Origin: Neptuniibacter caesariensis
GTDB taxonomy: Bacteria; Pseudomonadota; Gammaproteobacteria; Pseudomonadales; Balneatricaceae
Length of the DNA: 64,000 nucleotides
Reading direction: 5' to 3'
Assembly: GCF_000153345.1 (NCBI RefSeq)
Contig: NZ_CH724125.1
Coordinates: 1,156,607 to 1,220,606, forward strand
The number at the start of each line of letters is the position of its first letter. Position 1 is the first letter of the stretch. Position numbers and translations under genes: made by a program. Below the pieces are notes generated by a model. That model made no database searches and had not been told where the DNA came from. It worked only from the letters and a program-made list of their open reading frames with translations. Below are positions 1 through 7,336 of this stretch, piece after piece.

Positions 1-25
1 CGAAACCCATTAATGCAGTAATCAT
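1..25 (-). CDS. dctM: TRAP transporter large permease DctM, 5' end only
   Basis: Only the first eight codons (MITALMGF) lie inside the window, reading leftward off the edge. An AGGAG ribosome-binding site sits at 33-37, about seven bases before the ATG. The position directly after a DctQ-type small permease and a DctP-type binding protein is the standard P-Q-M order of TRAP operons, so the large permease is the natural identification. This is inference from context; too little protein is visible to recognise the family itself. Confidence 0.6.
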
Positions 26-49
26 ATAAAATCTCCTGTACTTACCTGA

Positions 50-565
50 TTAGTCTCGTGATGAAACAAACAGCTTGTATACGCCATATGTGATCATGGT
101 TGCGGCCGTTACCCAACTCATGACCGCGATATATTCAACGATATAGCCGACCGGCATCTGCAGATACTCAGTCACTTCGCCACGGCGATGTGAACGAGCC
201 GCCAGTTCGTAGATACGTACAGCGAGGAAATAGAGGGAGGTCGACATTAGGAACGCTGAGAATAAACCCAACACCTTAATCAGAGTGTTACCCAACATCT
301 TGTCAAGAATATCGACAACAACGTGTCCTCCACGCCATGTCACGATAGGCAGCTCGGCAAAGACCAGGATAGCTATCCCCATTTCGGTAAGCTCAGTCGT
401 ACCGTCAACTGCGTTGTCCAGAAAATATCGACCAAATACATCGGCACAGGTCAGTGCCATTAAGAAGAAAAGTGTTAACGCAGCAATCAGCTCCAATAGG
501 AACGCCACCCACGCTACCGGACCTTGCTCTTCGTAGTGTGATTGAATCCAGGTAGATAAAGCCAT
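50..565 (-). CDS. dctQ: TRAP transporter small permease (DctQ)
   Basis: This 171-residue inner-membrane protein has four hydrophobic segments (about residues 20-40, 60-78, 95-117 and 140-162), the size and topology of DctQ subunits. The stretch CADVFGRYF in the first helix region is the usual DctQ signature in which a helix is followed by Arg-Tyr. An AGGAGG site lies just before the ATG. It follows dctP by 93 bases and precedes dctM by 24, so it should be co-transcribed with both. It would form the integral membrane complex of a sodium-driven solute uptake system. Its place behind the hpa operon suggests an aromatic acid such as 4-hydroxyphenylacetate as substrate, which is inference. Confidence 0.9.
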   Translation of the reverse strand: MALSTWIQSHYEEQGPVAWVAFLLELIAALTLFFLMALTCADVFGRYFLDNAVDGTTELTEMGIAILVFAELPIVTWRGGHVVVDILDKMLGNTLIKVLGLFSAFLMSTSLYFLAVRIYELAARSHRRGEVTEYLQMPVGYIVEYIAVMSWVTAATMITYGVYKLFVSSRD

Positions 566-658
566 ATAGCCTCCTGATGTTCGAAATCAATACACCAACG
601 CCTTCCCTGGCATCAGCCTGGCTATCAACACAGTTAGCGTTGCAGCCATGTTTATCTG

Positions 659-1672
659 TTACTTGTTATAAGTAACGGCAATCTGGCGAAGCTCAGTCAG
701 CGCCGCTTTAGTATCCACACCGCGACTCTCTACAGACTTGATAAAGGCAGCGTCCATACCTTGAGTCAGCGCGCTGAATTCATGCGCCAGTGCATCACCC
801 TCTTTTACAAAGGTGATATTTACACCTGCATCTTTAGCAGCTTCGATACCAGCCTTATCACCGTCATCCCAGGCTTTACCGGCCATTGCCGACAGTTTTT
901 CGCCTGATACGCTCAAAATTGCGTCACGGTCTTTTTGATCCAGATCGGCAAGGAAATCGGGGTTCATGAAGATAGCAAAGCTGCCCAGGTACATACCGCC
1001 AGGTAACGCGATCACGTTTTTCGCCACTTCTTTCAGACGCAGGGATTTCTGATCGACCATCGGGATAAACACCCCGTCGATAACACCCTGCTGCATCATT
1101 TCATAAACTTTCGGTGCGGGTGCACCTACCGCCGTGACGCCCATGCGGTGACCAAGTTCAGCCTGTACACCACCACCTAAGCGGATCTTTTTGCCTTTCA
1201 GATCAGAGAATTTTTCGACCGGTTTGGCCATATGAACCTGACCAGGTCCGTGGGTGAACAAACCAATCAGTTCCAGACCGTCATGTTCATTTGCTTGTGC
1301 GAAGTACTTTTGATGAATACGCCAGTGAGCAACAGAAGCCGCCTCTGCGCTTGCGCCTAACATTGGCTGCTCAACAGCCTGGGTGAGTTTGAATCGTCCC
1401 GGTACATAACCATGAAAACTGAAAGCGGCATCAACAACACCGTCTTCCACCAGCTCGAACATGGTTTTTGGATGGCCTAGGCCATATTCAACAACAACCT
1501 TTACGCGACCGTCTGTAGCTTCTTCAACCCACTTTGACCAGGTAGGCCATACCACTGTGTTTTGCGGATGAGTCGGTGGCAGCCAGCTACCGACACGCAA
1601 TGTCGTTTCAGCTAGTGCCTGTCCAGCTATACCCATGAACAGTCCAATAGCGAGTACTTTCTTTAAGCTCAT
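659..1672 (-). CDS. dctP: TRAP transporter substrate-binding protein (DctP)
   Basis: A 337-residue periplasmic binding protein. A signal peptide covers about residues 1-21, with cleavage likely after Ala-Leu-Ala. The mature part shows DctP-family features: LRVGSWLPPTHPQNT near the start, FSDLKGKKIRLGG in the middle and the VYEMMQQGVIDGVF segment with the conserved ligand-site region. The start is supported by AGAGGAAG a few bases upstream. A 209-base gap separates it from hpaF and contains AT-rich palindromic motifs, so dctPQM probably has its own promoter. The substrate is not readable from sequence; an aromatic acid funnelled into the hpa pathway is the contextual guess. Confidence 0.92.
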   Translation of the reverse strand: MSLKKVLAIGLFMGIAGQALAETTLRVGSWLPPTHPQNTVVWPTWSKWVEEATDGRVKVVVEYGLGHPKTMFELVEDGVVDAAFSFHGYVPGRFKLTQAVEQPMLGASAEAASVAHWRIHQKYFAQANEHDGLELIGLFTHGPGQVHMAKPVEKFSDLKGKKIRLGGGVQAELGHRMGVTAVGAPAPKVYEMMQQGVIDGVFIPMVDQKSLRLKEVAKNVIALPGGMYLGSFAIFMNPDFLADLDQKDRDAILSVSGEKLSAMAGKAWDDGDKAGIEAAKDAGVNITFVKEGDALAHEFSALTQGMDAAFIKSVESRGVDTKAALTELRQIAVTYNK

Positions 1673-1704
1673 TTTTGCTTCCTCTTACCAATCAACAGAG
1701 AAAA

Positions 1705-1724
1705 TGAATATATTAAGTAATTAA
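1705..1724. promoter_or_regulatory. AT-rich operator candidates upstream of dctP
   Basis: Two overlapping matches to an NTAA-N4-TTAA pattern, TGAATATATTAA (1705-1716) and TTAAGTAATTAA (1713-1724), lie 33-52 bases upstream of the dctP start. Similar elements sit in the hpaH/transporter divergent region, before the GST gene and before the second TRAP operon. No known consensus was matched; the role is inferred from recurrence only. Confidence 0.3.
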
Positions 1725-1784
1725 TTCTGTGCGCTCCGGGTACACAGCTATATCCATTAAATTGTTGATTCAGGCCTTCTGTCG

Positions 1785-1803
1785 AAACCGCTTCGCGGTT
1801 TTT
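1785..1803. other. Short perfect stem-loop between hpaF and dctP
   Basis: AAACCGC-TTC-GCGGTTT forms a 7-bp stem with a 3-base loop. The T-run follows on the + strand, where no gene ends, so it is not a clean terminator for leftward hpaF. It could still act as a processing or 3'-end structure between hpaF and dctP. Confidence 0.4.
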
Positions 1804-1881
1804 AAGCCAACACTCCCCCCTCCCTCTTTATGGGGACTATGATTGAGAGCGCTGGCTGATGAGAATTAAGATGAATGATGT

Positions 1882-2280
1882 CTACGCATCATTTTTCATC
1901 TTAGCGATCTTCTCATGGATGTTGTTCTTACGATAATTACGTTCAGGGTGCAGCTCGATCATCTCAAAACCGATACTCATATAGCGGCGATCAAAGATTG
2001 GCTGCAGTTGTTCGGTGAACGTTTCAAATACTTTGTCTGACGCAGCTTTAAGGACTTCTGGCTCGCGCCCGGCACCTACTTTCGCAGTCAGATGAACAAA
2101 GGTGTTTTCAGGATCACCTTCTCCTACACGAAAATGCTCACAACGTACTGCACGGGTGCGAATTCCGCCAATCGGGAATACACCTGTCGCAATCGCCGTC
2201 TCATTGAGCTTCTCGAACAATGATGGGATATCAAGATCGTCATCGAGGTTCGCAGAGTATTCCATAATAAAGTGCGGCAT
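1882..2280 (-). CDS. hpaF: 5-carboxymethyl-2-hydroxymuconate delta-isomerase
   Basis: A 132-residue cytoplasmic protein of the CHMI (4-oxalocrotonate tautomerase superfamily) type. After removal of the initiator Met the N-terminus is Pro (MPHFIMEYSANL), and this N-terminal proline is the catalytic base of the family. The E. coli HpaF hallmark PHFI.EYS.N is visible. The enzyme isomerises 5-carboxymethyl-2-hydroxymuconate before OPET decarboxylation. AGAGGAG precedes the ATG. Unlike classical hpaE-D-F order, no hpaD lies between this gene and hpaE; the 137-base gap instead holds two hairpins, one terminator-like, so hpaF expression may be uncoupled from the upstream genes. Confidence 0.92.
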   Translation of the reverse strand: MPHFIMEYSANLDDDLDIPSLFEKLNETAIATGVFPIGGIRTRAVRCEHFRVGEGDPENTFVHLTAKVGAGREPEVLKAASDKVFETFTEQLQPIFDRRYMSIGFEMIELHPERNYRKNNIHEKIAKMKNDA

Positions 2281-2311
2281 TCGATGTCTCCTCTTTTAGT
2301 CTGTTCGCAGT

Positions 2312-2350
2312 AAAAAGCCGTGGCTTAATCAGCAGCCGAAAAAGCCACGG
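2312..2350 (-). terminator. Terminator-like hairpin between hpaE and hpaF
   Basis: Read leftward, CCGTGGCTT pairs with AAGCCACGG (342-350 and 318-326 of the third kilobase) around a 15-base loop and is followed by CTTTTT. It sits 32 bases before the hpaF start, inside the presumed operon, so it would act as an attenuator or partial terminator. Confidence 0.55.
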
Positions 2351-2381
2351 AATGCACTATCGAACAATAGATGCTTTAAGC

Positions 2382-2410
2382 AGCCCTCTGGCCAGAGTAT
2401 CCAGAGGGCT
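2382..2410. other. 10-bp perfect stem-loop just after hpaE
   Basis: AGCCCTCTGG (2382-2391) pairs perfectly with CCAGAGGGCT (2401-2410) around a 9-base loop, eight bases beyond the hpaE stop. No T-run follows, so it looks more like an mRNA 3'-end stabiliser or processing site than a terminator. Confidence 0.5.
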
Positions 2411-2417
2411 GAATGTC

Positions 2418-3938
2418 TTAGCGGCCCAGTACAGGAACGCGGTGAGTATCATGAGCGATACACACGTTTTTGGTTTCCATGTAGAAGTCAAAGCTCCAGT
2501 CGCCACCGTCACGACCGATACCAGACATCTTCACACCACCAAATGGTGAAGGTAGGTTACGGTTGTTTTCAGAGTTAACCCAAAGCATACCCGCTTCTAC
2601 TTTGTCGGCCATACGCATTGCGCGACCAGTGTTAGAAGTCCAGATGTAACCTGCCAGACCGTAGATAGTCTCATTAGCCAGTTTCACCGCTTCTTCTTCA
2701 GTCTCGAATTCGATTGCTGTCAGTACTGGACCGAAGATCTCTTCCTGAGCGATACGCATGCTGTTTTTCGCTTCAACGAACAGAGTTGGTGTAACGAAGT
2801 TACCTGGGCCCATCTCATCACGCAGAGACTTACCACCTACCGCTACGGTCGCACCATCTTCTTTGGCAATTTCGAAGTAGCTAGTTACTTTATCGTAGTG
2901 ACCGGTATGAACCAGAGGACCTACTTCTGTTGCAGGATCTAGCGGGTGTCCCACTTTGATGTTAGCAACACGCTCTTTCAGGGCAGCCAGGAACTTATCT
3001 TTAATGCCGCTCTGAACCAGCAGACGGCTAGAGCTTGTGCAACGCTGACCGTTGAGGCTGTAGATCATGAACACAACCGCATCCAGCGCACGGTCAAAAT
3101 CAGCATCGTCAAATACGATTACCGGGTTCTTACCACCCAGTTCAAGATGCAAACGCTTCAGCGTTTGGGCTGTCTGAGCCTGGATCAGTTTACCTGTCGC
3201 AGAGTCACCTACCAGCGCAACCGCTTTAATAGCAGGGTGTTCAGTCAGCGTTTTACCTGCAACTGCACCGAAACCATTAACCATGTTCCAAACGCCTTTT
3301 GGTAGGCCAGCAGCTTCAGCACACTCAGCCAGGATAGACGCAGTCAGAGGGCTCAACTCAGCTGGCTTATGCACAACAGTACAACCCGCTGCCAGTGCTG
3401 GAGCAATTTTCCAGGTCGACAGCATGAATGGTGTGTTCCATGGCGTAATGACAGCCACAGGGCCAATTGGATTACGAACCGTGTAGTTAGTGTGCTCCTG
3501 CTGATGCAGAGACAGACCATTACGCGCTTCAGGAGCCTGGTCAGCGAAGAAACGGAAGTTAGCAGCACCGCGCACAGCAGCCTGTCGCATGAAACGGATC
3601 GCCTGGCCACAGTCCATAGACTCAACCATCGCAATCTCTTCTGCGCGTTTTTCCAGCTCATCACCCAGGCGGTGAAGAATTTTACGACGCTCAGCGCCTG
3701 GTGTAGCAGCCCATTCAGCCGCAGCCGCTTCTGCCGCTTCGCAAGCAGCATTTACATCAGCTTCTGTAGCCGCTGCTACTTTGCCCAAGAAGCTCTGGTC
3801 GAAAGGAGTTGTGTTATCAAATGTTTCGCCCTGACCCAGCGTCCACTCACCATTGATGTAATGGCCCAGTGTGTTTTCTTTAAAACGCGCCAGGTAGCCT
3901 TCTGCTTTTGCGATATTCTCTTGCAGCTGTTCGCTCAT
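2418..3938 (-). CDS. hpaE: 5-carboxymethyl-2-hydroxymuconic semialdehyde dehydrogenase
   Basis: An NAD-dependent aldehyde dehydrogenase of 506 residues that oxidises the homoprotocatechuate ring-cleavage semialdehyde to the dicarboxylate. Visible ALDH motifs are VITPWNTPFM (N-terminal nucleotide-binding region), LHLELGGKNPVIVFDD with the catalytic Glu, NGQRCTSSSR with the catalytic Cys and QEEIFGPV. The C-terminal PFGGVKMSGIGRDGG..SF.F..E.KNVCI matches the HpaE subgroup. The ATG at 3938 is preferred over an in-frame upstream start (3983) because GGAGAAG lies six bases before it and family members begin there. It is flanked by hpaG2 and hpaF. Confidence 0.92.
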   Translation of the reverse strand: MSEQLQENIAKAEGYLARFKENTLGHYINGEWTLGQGETFDNTTPFDQSFLGKVAAATEADVNAACEAAEAAAAEWAATPGAERRKILHRLGDELEKRAEEIAMVESMDCGQAIRFMRQAAVRGAANFRFFADQAPEARNGLSLHQQEHTNYTVRNPIGPVAVITPWNTPFMLSTWKIAPALAAGCTVVHKPAELSPLTASILAECAEAAGLPKGVWNMVNGFGAVAGKTLTEHPAIKAVALVGDSATGKLIQAQTAQTLKRLHLELGGKNPVIVFDDADFDRALDAVVFMIYSLNGQRCTSSSRLLVQSGIKDKFLAALKERVANIKVGHPLDPATEVGPLVHTGHYDKVTSYFEIAKEDGATVAVGGKSLRDEMGPGNFVTPTLFVEAKNSMRIAQEEIFGPVLTAIEFETEEEAVKLANETIYGLAGYIWTSNTGRAMRMADKVEAGMLWVNSENNRNLPSPFGGVKMSGIGRDGGDWSFDFYMETKNVCIAHDTHRVPVLGR

Positions 3939-4066
3939 CTGTCTTCTCCACTCTTCTCGCCCGAAGCTGCGAGGTTTAAACACTCATCTCACTTCAGGCT
4001 GCAATTTGGTTCAGATACGCCCGGCACACTATATGCCGGGGTATTGTTCAACGATTCAAATACTGA

Positions 4067-4840
4067 TTAGTACTTATCGCCGTAGAATTCCTGCTCGGAA
4101 ACGATGTAAGTTTCCAGAGCACCAATTTTTTCGATCTCACATACAACCTTGTCGCCTGGCTGCATATCTTTCAGACCTTCCGGTGTACCTGTTGCGATCA
4201 TGTCACCTGGCTTCAGGGTCATGATTTTACTCAGGTATTCAACCAAGAAAGGAACATCGAAGATGATATCTTTAGTTGTTCCATCCTGAGTCAGTTCACC
4301 GTTTACATGCGTTGTTACTCGCAGATCGGTGATATCACCCACATCTTCTTTATCAATAACGTAAGGACCGATCGGTAGCAGTGAATCACGGCTCTTAACA
4401 CGCAGATTTGGACGGTAGTAGTTTTCAAGGTAATCACGGATCGCAAAATCGTTACATACGGTGTAACCCGCTACGTAATCCATTGCATCTTCACGTGAGA
4501 TGTTCTTACCTTCTTTACCGATTACGGCCACCAGCTCACACTCATAGTGCTGGAATTCGATATTGTCAGGGCGATAAGCATTCTGCTTGTGACCTGTCAG
4601 GGTGTTAGTCCCTTTCAGGAATACCAGTGGCTCTTTTGGTGGCTCAAACGCCAATTCACGAGCATGGTCCGCATAGTTCAGACCCAGCGCGAAGATCGTG
4701 CCTGGGTTTTCAACAGGGCATAACCACTGAACATCTGCTTCATTGATCAGCTGACCATCTGCCTTAGATTTCAGCTGACCGTTTTCTTCTACTGTTACAG
4801 CCAGTTCGGAGCCGTTAAAAAGTACGCGTGCGTGTTTCAT
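4067..4840 (-). CDS. hpaG2: HpaG2: 5-oxopent-3-ene-1,2,5-tricarboxylate decarboxylase, catalytic half
   Basis: A 257-residue FAH-fold enzyme corresponding to the C-terminal half of E. coli HpaG. Family features are FALGLNYADHARE, EPLVFLKG, HYECELVAVIGKEG with acidic metal ligands, YVAGYTVCNDFAIRD and KPGDMIATGTPEG. It decarboxylates OPET and isomerises the product to 2-oxohept-3-ene-1,7-dioate. It is encoded 14 bases after hpaG1, and AGAGGAG precedes the ATG. The split into two genes, as in pseudomonads, suggests a G1-G2 heteromer; the acidic metal ligands are present in this half. Confidence 0.88.
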   Translation of the reverse strand: MKHARVLFNGSELAVTVEENGQLKSKADGQLINEADVQWLCPVENPGTIFALGLNYADHARELAFEPPKEPLVFLKGTNTLTGHKQNAYRPDNIEFQHYECELVAVIGKEGKNISREDAMDYVAGYTVCNDFAIRDYLENYYRPNLRVKSRDSLLPIGPYVIDKEDVGDITDLRVTTHVNGELTQDGTTKDIIFDVPFLVEYLSKIMTLKPGDMIATGTPEGLKDMQPGDKVVCEIEKIGALETYIVSEQEFYGDKY

Positions 4841-4854
4841 GTTTTAAGCTCCTC

Positions 4855-5505
4855 TTATTGACCCAGCTGGTTGTTCAAAGACACAACACCAGCAATCTCA
4901 GATGTTACTTTGTCACCTTTGTTAACTGGTGCGCGGTTACCAGGGAAAGCAACAGCGATCACATCACCAGGCTGCAGAGTCATGATGTAAGAGATAGTGC
5001 TGATCAGTTCAGCAACACCACGCACTGTGCGTGCAACAGGCATCTCATTGACAACTTCACCGTTTACTTTAGTGACAACAGACAGCGCCTGCGGGTCAGC
5101 AACATCAGAAGCCGTTAAAACAGCAGCACCGATGGGTGCGCTTCCATCCAAGCACTTACCTTTAATGTCCGGACGGTAGTAGCTTTTCTCTGGCAGAGAG
5201 AAATCATGAACCAGTGTGTAACCACCTACATACTCAAGCGCTTCTTCCTGACTTACACGGCAACACTCTTTACCGAATACAACAGCCAGGGATGCACCAA
5301 CAACCATGCTATCGGCATCAGCAGCCCACTCGACTTCAGCACCTTCAGTGCTCCAGGTGTTGTGCGGCTTGAAATACAGAACCGGCTGAGTCGGCGCACT
5401 TTTGTATGGCGCTTCGTTAAATTCTGCCTGCATTGCTTCGAACTGATCAGCATCGTTCAGCGCAACACAAACTAACTTACCTTTTACGATTGGATTGTCA
5501 GTCAT
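4855..5505 (-). CDS. hpaG1: HpaG1: OPET decarboxylase/HHDD isomerase, N-terminal-half subunit
   Basis: A 216-residue FAH-fold protein corresponding to the N-terminal half of HpaG. The fold is recognisable from VLYFKPHNTW, YVGGYTLVHDFSLPEKSYYRPDIKGKCLDGSAPIG and LQPGDVIAVAFPGNRAPVNKGD. The acidic metal-binding motif of the catalytic half (E-x-E-L) is replaced by VGASLAVVFGKEC, so this subunit is probably structural. AGGTAGAGAAC precedes the ATG. It lies between hpaI and hpaG2 with 14-16 base gaps, indicating one transcript. Confidence 0.85.
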   Translation of the reverse strand: MTDNPIVKGKLVCVALNDADQFEAMQAEFNEAPYKSAPTQPVLYFKPHNTWSTEGAEVEWAADADSMVVGASLAVVFGKECCRVSQEEALEYVGGYTLVHDFSLPEKSYYRPDIKGKCLDGSAPIGAAVLTASDVADPQALSVVTKVNGEVVNEMPVARTVRGVAELISTISYIMTLQPGDVIAVAFPGNRAPVNKGDKVTSEIAGVVSLNNQLGQ

Positions 5506-5521
5506 TGTTCTCTACCTAAAA

Positions 5522-6328
5522 TTAATATCCGCTAGAACCCGCTGCATCAGCTTTGTTCTCGCCGGATTTGAAACTTTCTGCCAACTGTTTCGCTGCGTTA
5601 CTCAGCAACAACGTATCAACACCAATACCTACAAACTTAGCGCCCTTCTCAACATAGTTGTGCGCTTTAGCCGGATTGATACACAGAAGACCAGCAGCTT
5701 TACCTGCATCATTAATAATTTTCAGACCACCTTCGATCGCAGCAACAACTTCAGGGTGATCAGGGTTACCTATATGCCCCATCGAAGCAGAAAGATCAGA
5801 TGGCCCGATAAAGACACCATCAACCCCTTCAACCGCCGCGATCTCTTGCAGATTTTCCATCGCGGTGACGGTCTCAGCCTGTACGATAAGGCAGATCTCA
5901 TCATTAGCTTTCTGCAGGTAACCCGGAATACGGTTCCAGTTTGCCGCACGGGCCAGAGAGCTACCCAGACCGCGAACGCCTTGCGGTGGATATTTCACTG
6001 CTTTAACCAGTTCGCGTGCTTGTTCAGCCGTGTCACACATTGGAACAAGCACAGTCTGAGCACCGATATCCAACAGGCGCTTCAGCAAGGCTGTGCGCCC
6101 CTCTTCCGGGCGAACAATGGCTGGCACACCGTATGGCGCAATCGCCTGCAGATGACGCATTGTGGAATCTAACTCAAACGGTGCGTGTTCGCTGTCGATT
6201 AGCAGCCAATCGAACCCCGAACCTGCCACGATTTCAGCGCAGGTCGAATCGGGAAGACCCAGCCATAAACCCCAAAGCGGTTTATCACCTTTGAGAGCCT
6301 GCTTAAATTTGTTTACCGGAAGATCCAT
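5522..6328 (-). CDS. hpaI: 4-hydroxy-2-oxoheptanedioate aldolase
   Basis: A class II (metal-dependent) pyruvate aldolase of 268 residues in the HpcH/HpaI family. Motifs seen are GFDWLLIDSEHAPFE with the active-site His, PAIVRPEEGR with the substrate-binding Arg, VQAETVTAMENL with a metal-binding Glu and GVFIGPSDLSASMGH with a metal-binding Asp. It cleaves 4-hydroxy-2-oxoheptanedioate to pyruvate and succinate semialdehyde, the last step of the pathway. The C-terminus carries a short polar extension (about 12 residues) beyond the barrel. The 20-base gap to hpaH and 16-base gap to hpaG1 support co-transcription. Confidence 0.93.
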   Translation of the reverse strand: MDLPVNKFKQALKGDKPLWGLWLGLPDSTCAEIVAGSGFDWLLIDSEHAPFELDSTMRHLQAIAPYGVPAIVRPEEGRTALLKRLLDIGAQTVLVPMCDTAEQARELVKAVKYPPQGVRGLGSSLARAANWNRIPGYLQKANDEICLIVQAETVTAMENLQEIAAVEGVDGVFIGPSDLSASMGHIGNPDHPEVVAAIEGGLKIINDAGKAAGLLCINPAKAHNYVEKGAKFVGIGVDTLLLSNAAKQLAESFKSGENKADAAGSSGY

Positions 6329-6348
6329 TCTGAAGCGCTCCAGTACTA

Positions 6349-7152
6349 TTAAACGAACTTCACAGAGATACCACCCAATGGGCCGTAATCTGCGTGAATT
6401 GTGTCACCTGCTTTAACCGGTACCGGACGTGTGAAAGAACCCGCCAGAATAACCTGACCCGGCTCCAGCGCTACACCATGTGGCGCGAAACGCTTACATA
6501 CCCAGCAGATACCGTTTGCAGGATGACCCAGTACGCCTGCTGCCAGACCTGTTTCTTCGATCTGACCATTCAGATATAGCAGACAACCCGCCCAACGCAT
6601 GTCGAAATCCATTGGTTTCATCGGGCGACCACCCATAATGATGCCAGCATTCGCGGCATTATCTGCGATCGTATCCAGAACTTTTCGGGTATAACCTGTT
6701 TCAGGGTCAGTACGGTGGCAGCGAGCTGCAATCAGTTCGATGGAAGGAATGACGTAATCTGTTGCGTTCAAAACGTCAAAGATCGTTACGTTTTCACCTT
6801 CCAGGCGATCTTTCAAGACAAACGCCAACTCGACTTCAATACGAGGATCCAGGAAGTCAGATACATTGATCTCTGCACCATCGGCAAAGAACATATCGTC
6901 CAGCAGAACACCGTAGTCAGGCTGATCGATATTTACCGCCATCTGCATTGCACGCGATGTCAGGCCAATTTTATAACCTTTAACAGATGCACCCTCTTCG
7001 ATCTTGCGATCAACCCAGGCTTTCTGGATTTTATAAGAGTCATCCATCGTCATATCAGTGTATTCCAGTGTCAGTGCTGGAATCTGTTGACGCTCTTTTT
7101 CAGCTTTATAAAGGCGATCCGCTGCGTTCTTAATCTGTTCCGGAGTTAACAT
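6349..7152 (-). CDS. hpaH: 2-oxo-hept-4-ene-1,7-dioate hydratase
   Basis: A 267-residue hydratase of the MhpD/HpaH group (FAH superfamily). Features include ASVKGYKIGLTSRAMQ, EVELAFVLKDRLEG, VIPSIELIAARC, NAGIIMGGRP and GVALEPGQVILAGSFTRPVPVKAGD, which is diagnostic of the hydratase/decarboxylase subgroup. It adds water to 2-oxohept-4-ene-1,7-dioate, giving the HpaI substrate. The ATG at 7152 is chosen over an upstream start at 7191 because GAGGACG precedes it and MLTPEQI matches family N-termini. It is the first gene of the leftward operon, so the promoter should lie in the AT-rich divergent region. Confidence 0.9.
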   Translation of the reverse strand: MLTPEQIKNAADRLYKAEKERQQIPALTLEYTDMTMDDSYKIQKAWVDRKIEEGASVKGYKIGLTSRAMQMAVNIDQPDYGVLLDDMFFADGAEINVSDFLDPRIEVELAFVLKDRLEGENVTIFDVLNATDYVIPSIELIAARCHRTDPETGYTRKVLDTIADNAANAGIIMGGRPMKPMDFDMRWAGCLLYLNGQIEETGLAAGVLGHPANGICWVCKRFAPHGVALEPGQVILAGSFTRPVPVKAGDTIHADYGPLGGISVKFV

Positions 7153-7234
7153 AAACGTCCTCGTTTCTTTACCTGAGCCCAGCTGGATCACAGCCCGGCC
7201 TGAAGCTTTTCTTATACTTATGACTGGAACATAA

Positions 7235-7269
7235 GTAACATGTTAACTACAATATACTTAATATATTAA
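7235..7269. promoter_or_regulatory. Palindromic operator candidates in the hpaH/transporter divergent region
   Basis: A perfect 12-bp palindrome TTAATATATTAA (7258-7269) and a perfect 10-bp palindrome TAACATGTTA (7236-7245) lie 83-117 bases before hpaH and 67-102 before the divergent transporter gene. This is a suitable position for control of both. The pattern resembles elements before the GST, dctP and second TRAP genes. The binding regulator is unknown; an HpaR-type MarR protein outside the window or the local LysR are possibilities. Confidence 0.4.
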
Positions 7270-7336
7270 CAAAATTCCAGCCTATTTTTATTTTTTCCAG
7301 CGGGTACACTTGAGCGCCCACACTATAAGGCAGCAG

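Noticed and set aside
1785-1803. Terminator of hpaF
   Set aside because: The T-run is on the wrong strand for the leftward gene; kept only as a stem-loop.
3369-4070. A 233-codon open frame on the + strand opposite hpaE
   Set aside because: It is antisense to a convincing aldehyde dehydrogenase with all catalytic motifs, is rich in Cys, Ser, His and Arg, and has no ribosome site; it is a shadow frame.
5495-6172. A 225-codon open frame on the + strand opposite hpaI
   Set aside because: It lies wholly against the HpaI coding sequence, has a random-looking composition and no ribosome site.
7310-7336. Upstream TTG start adding nine residues to the transporter
   Set aside because: The ATG at 7337 has AAGG at proper spacing while the TTG has none.
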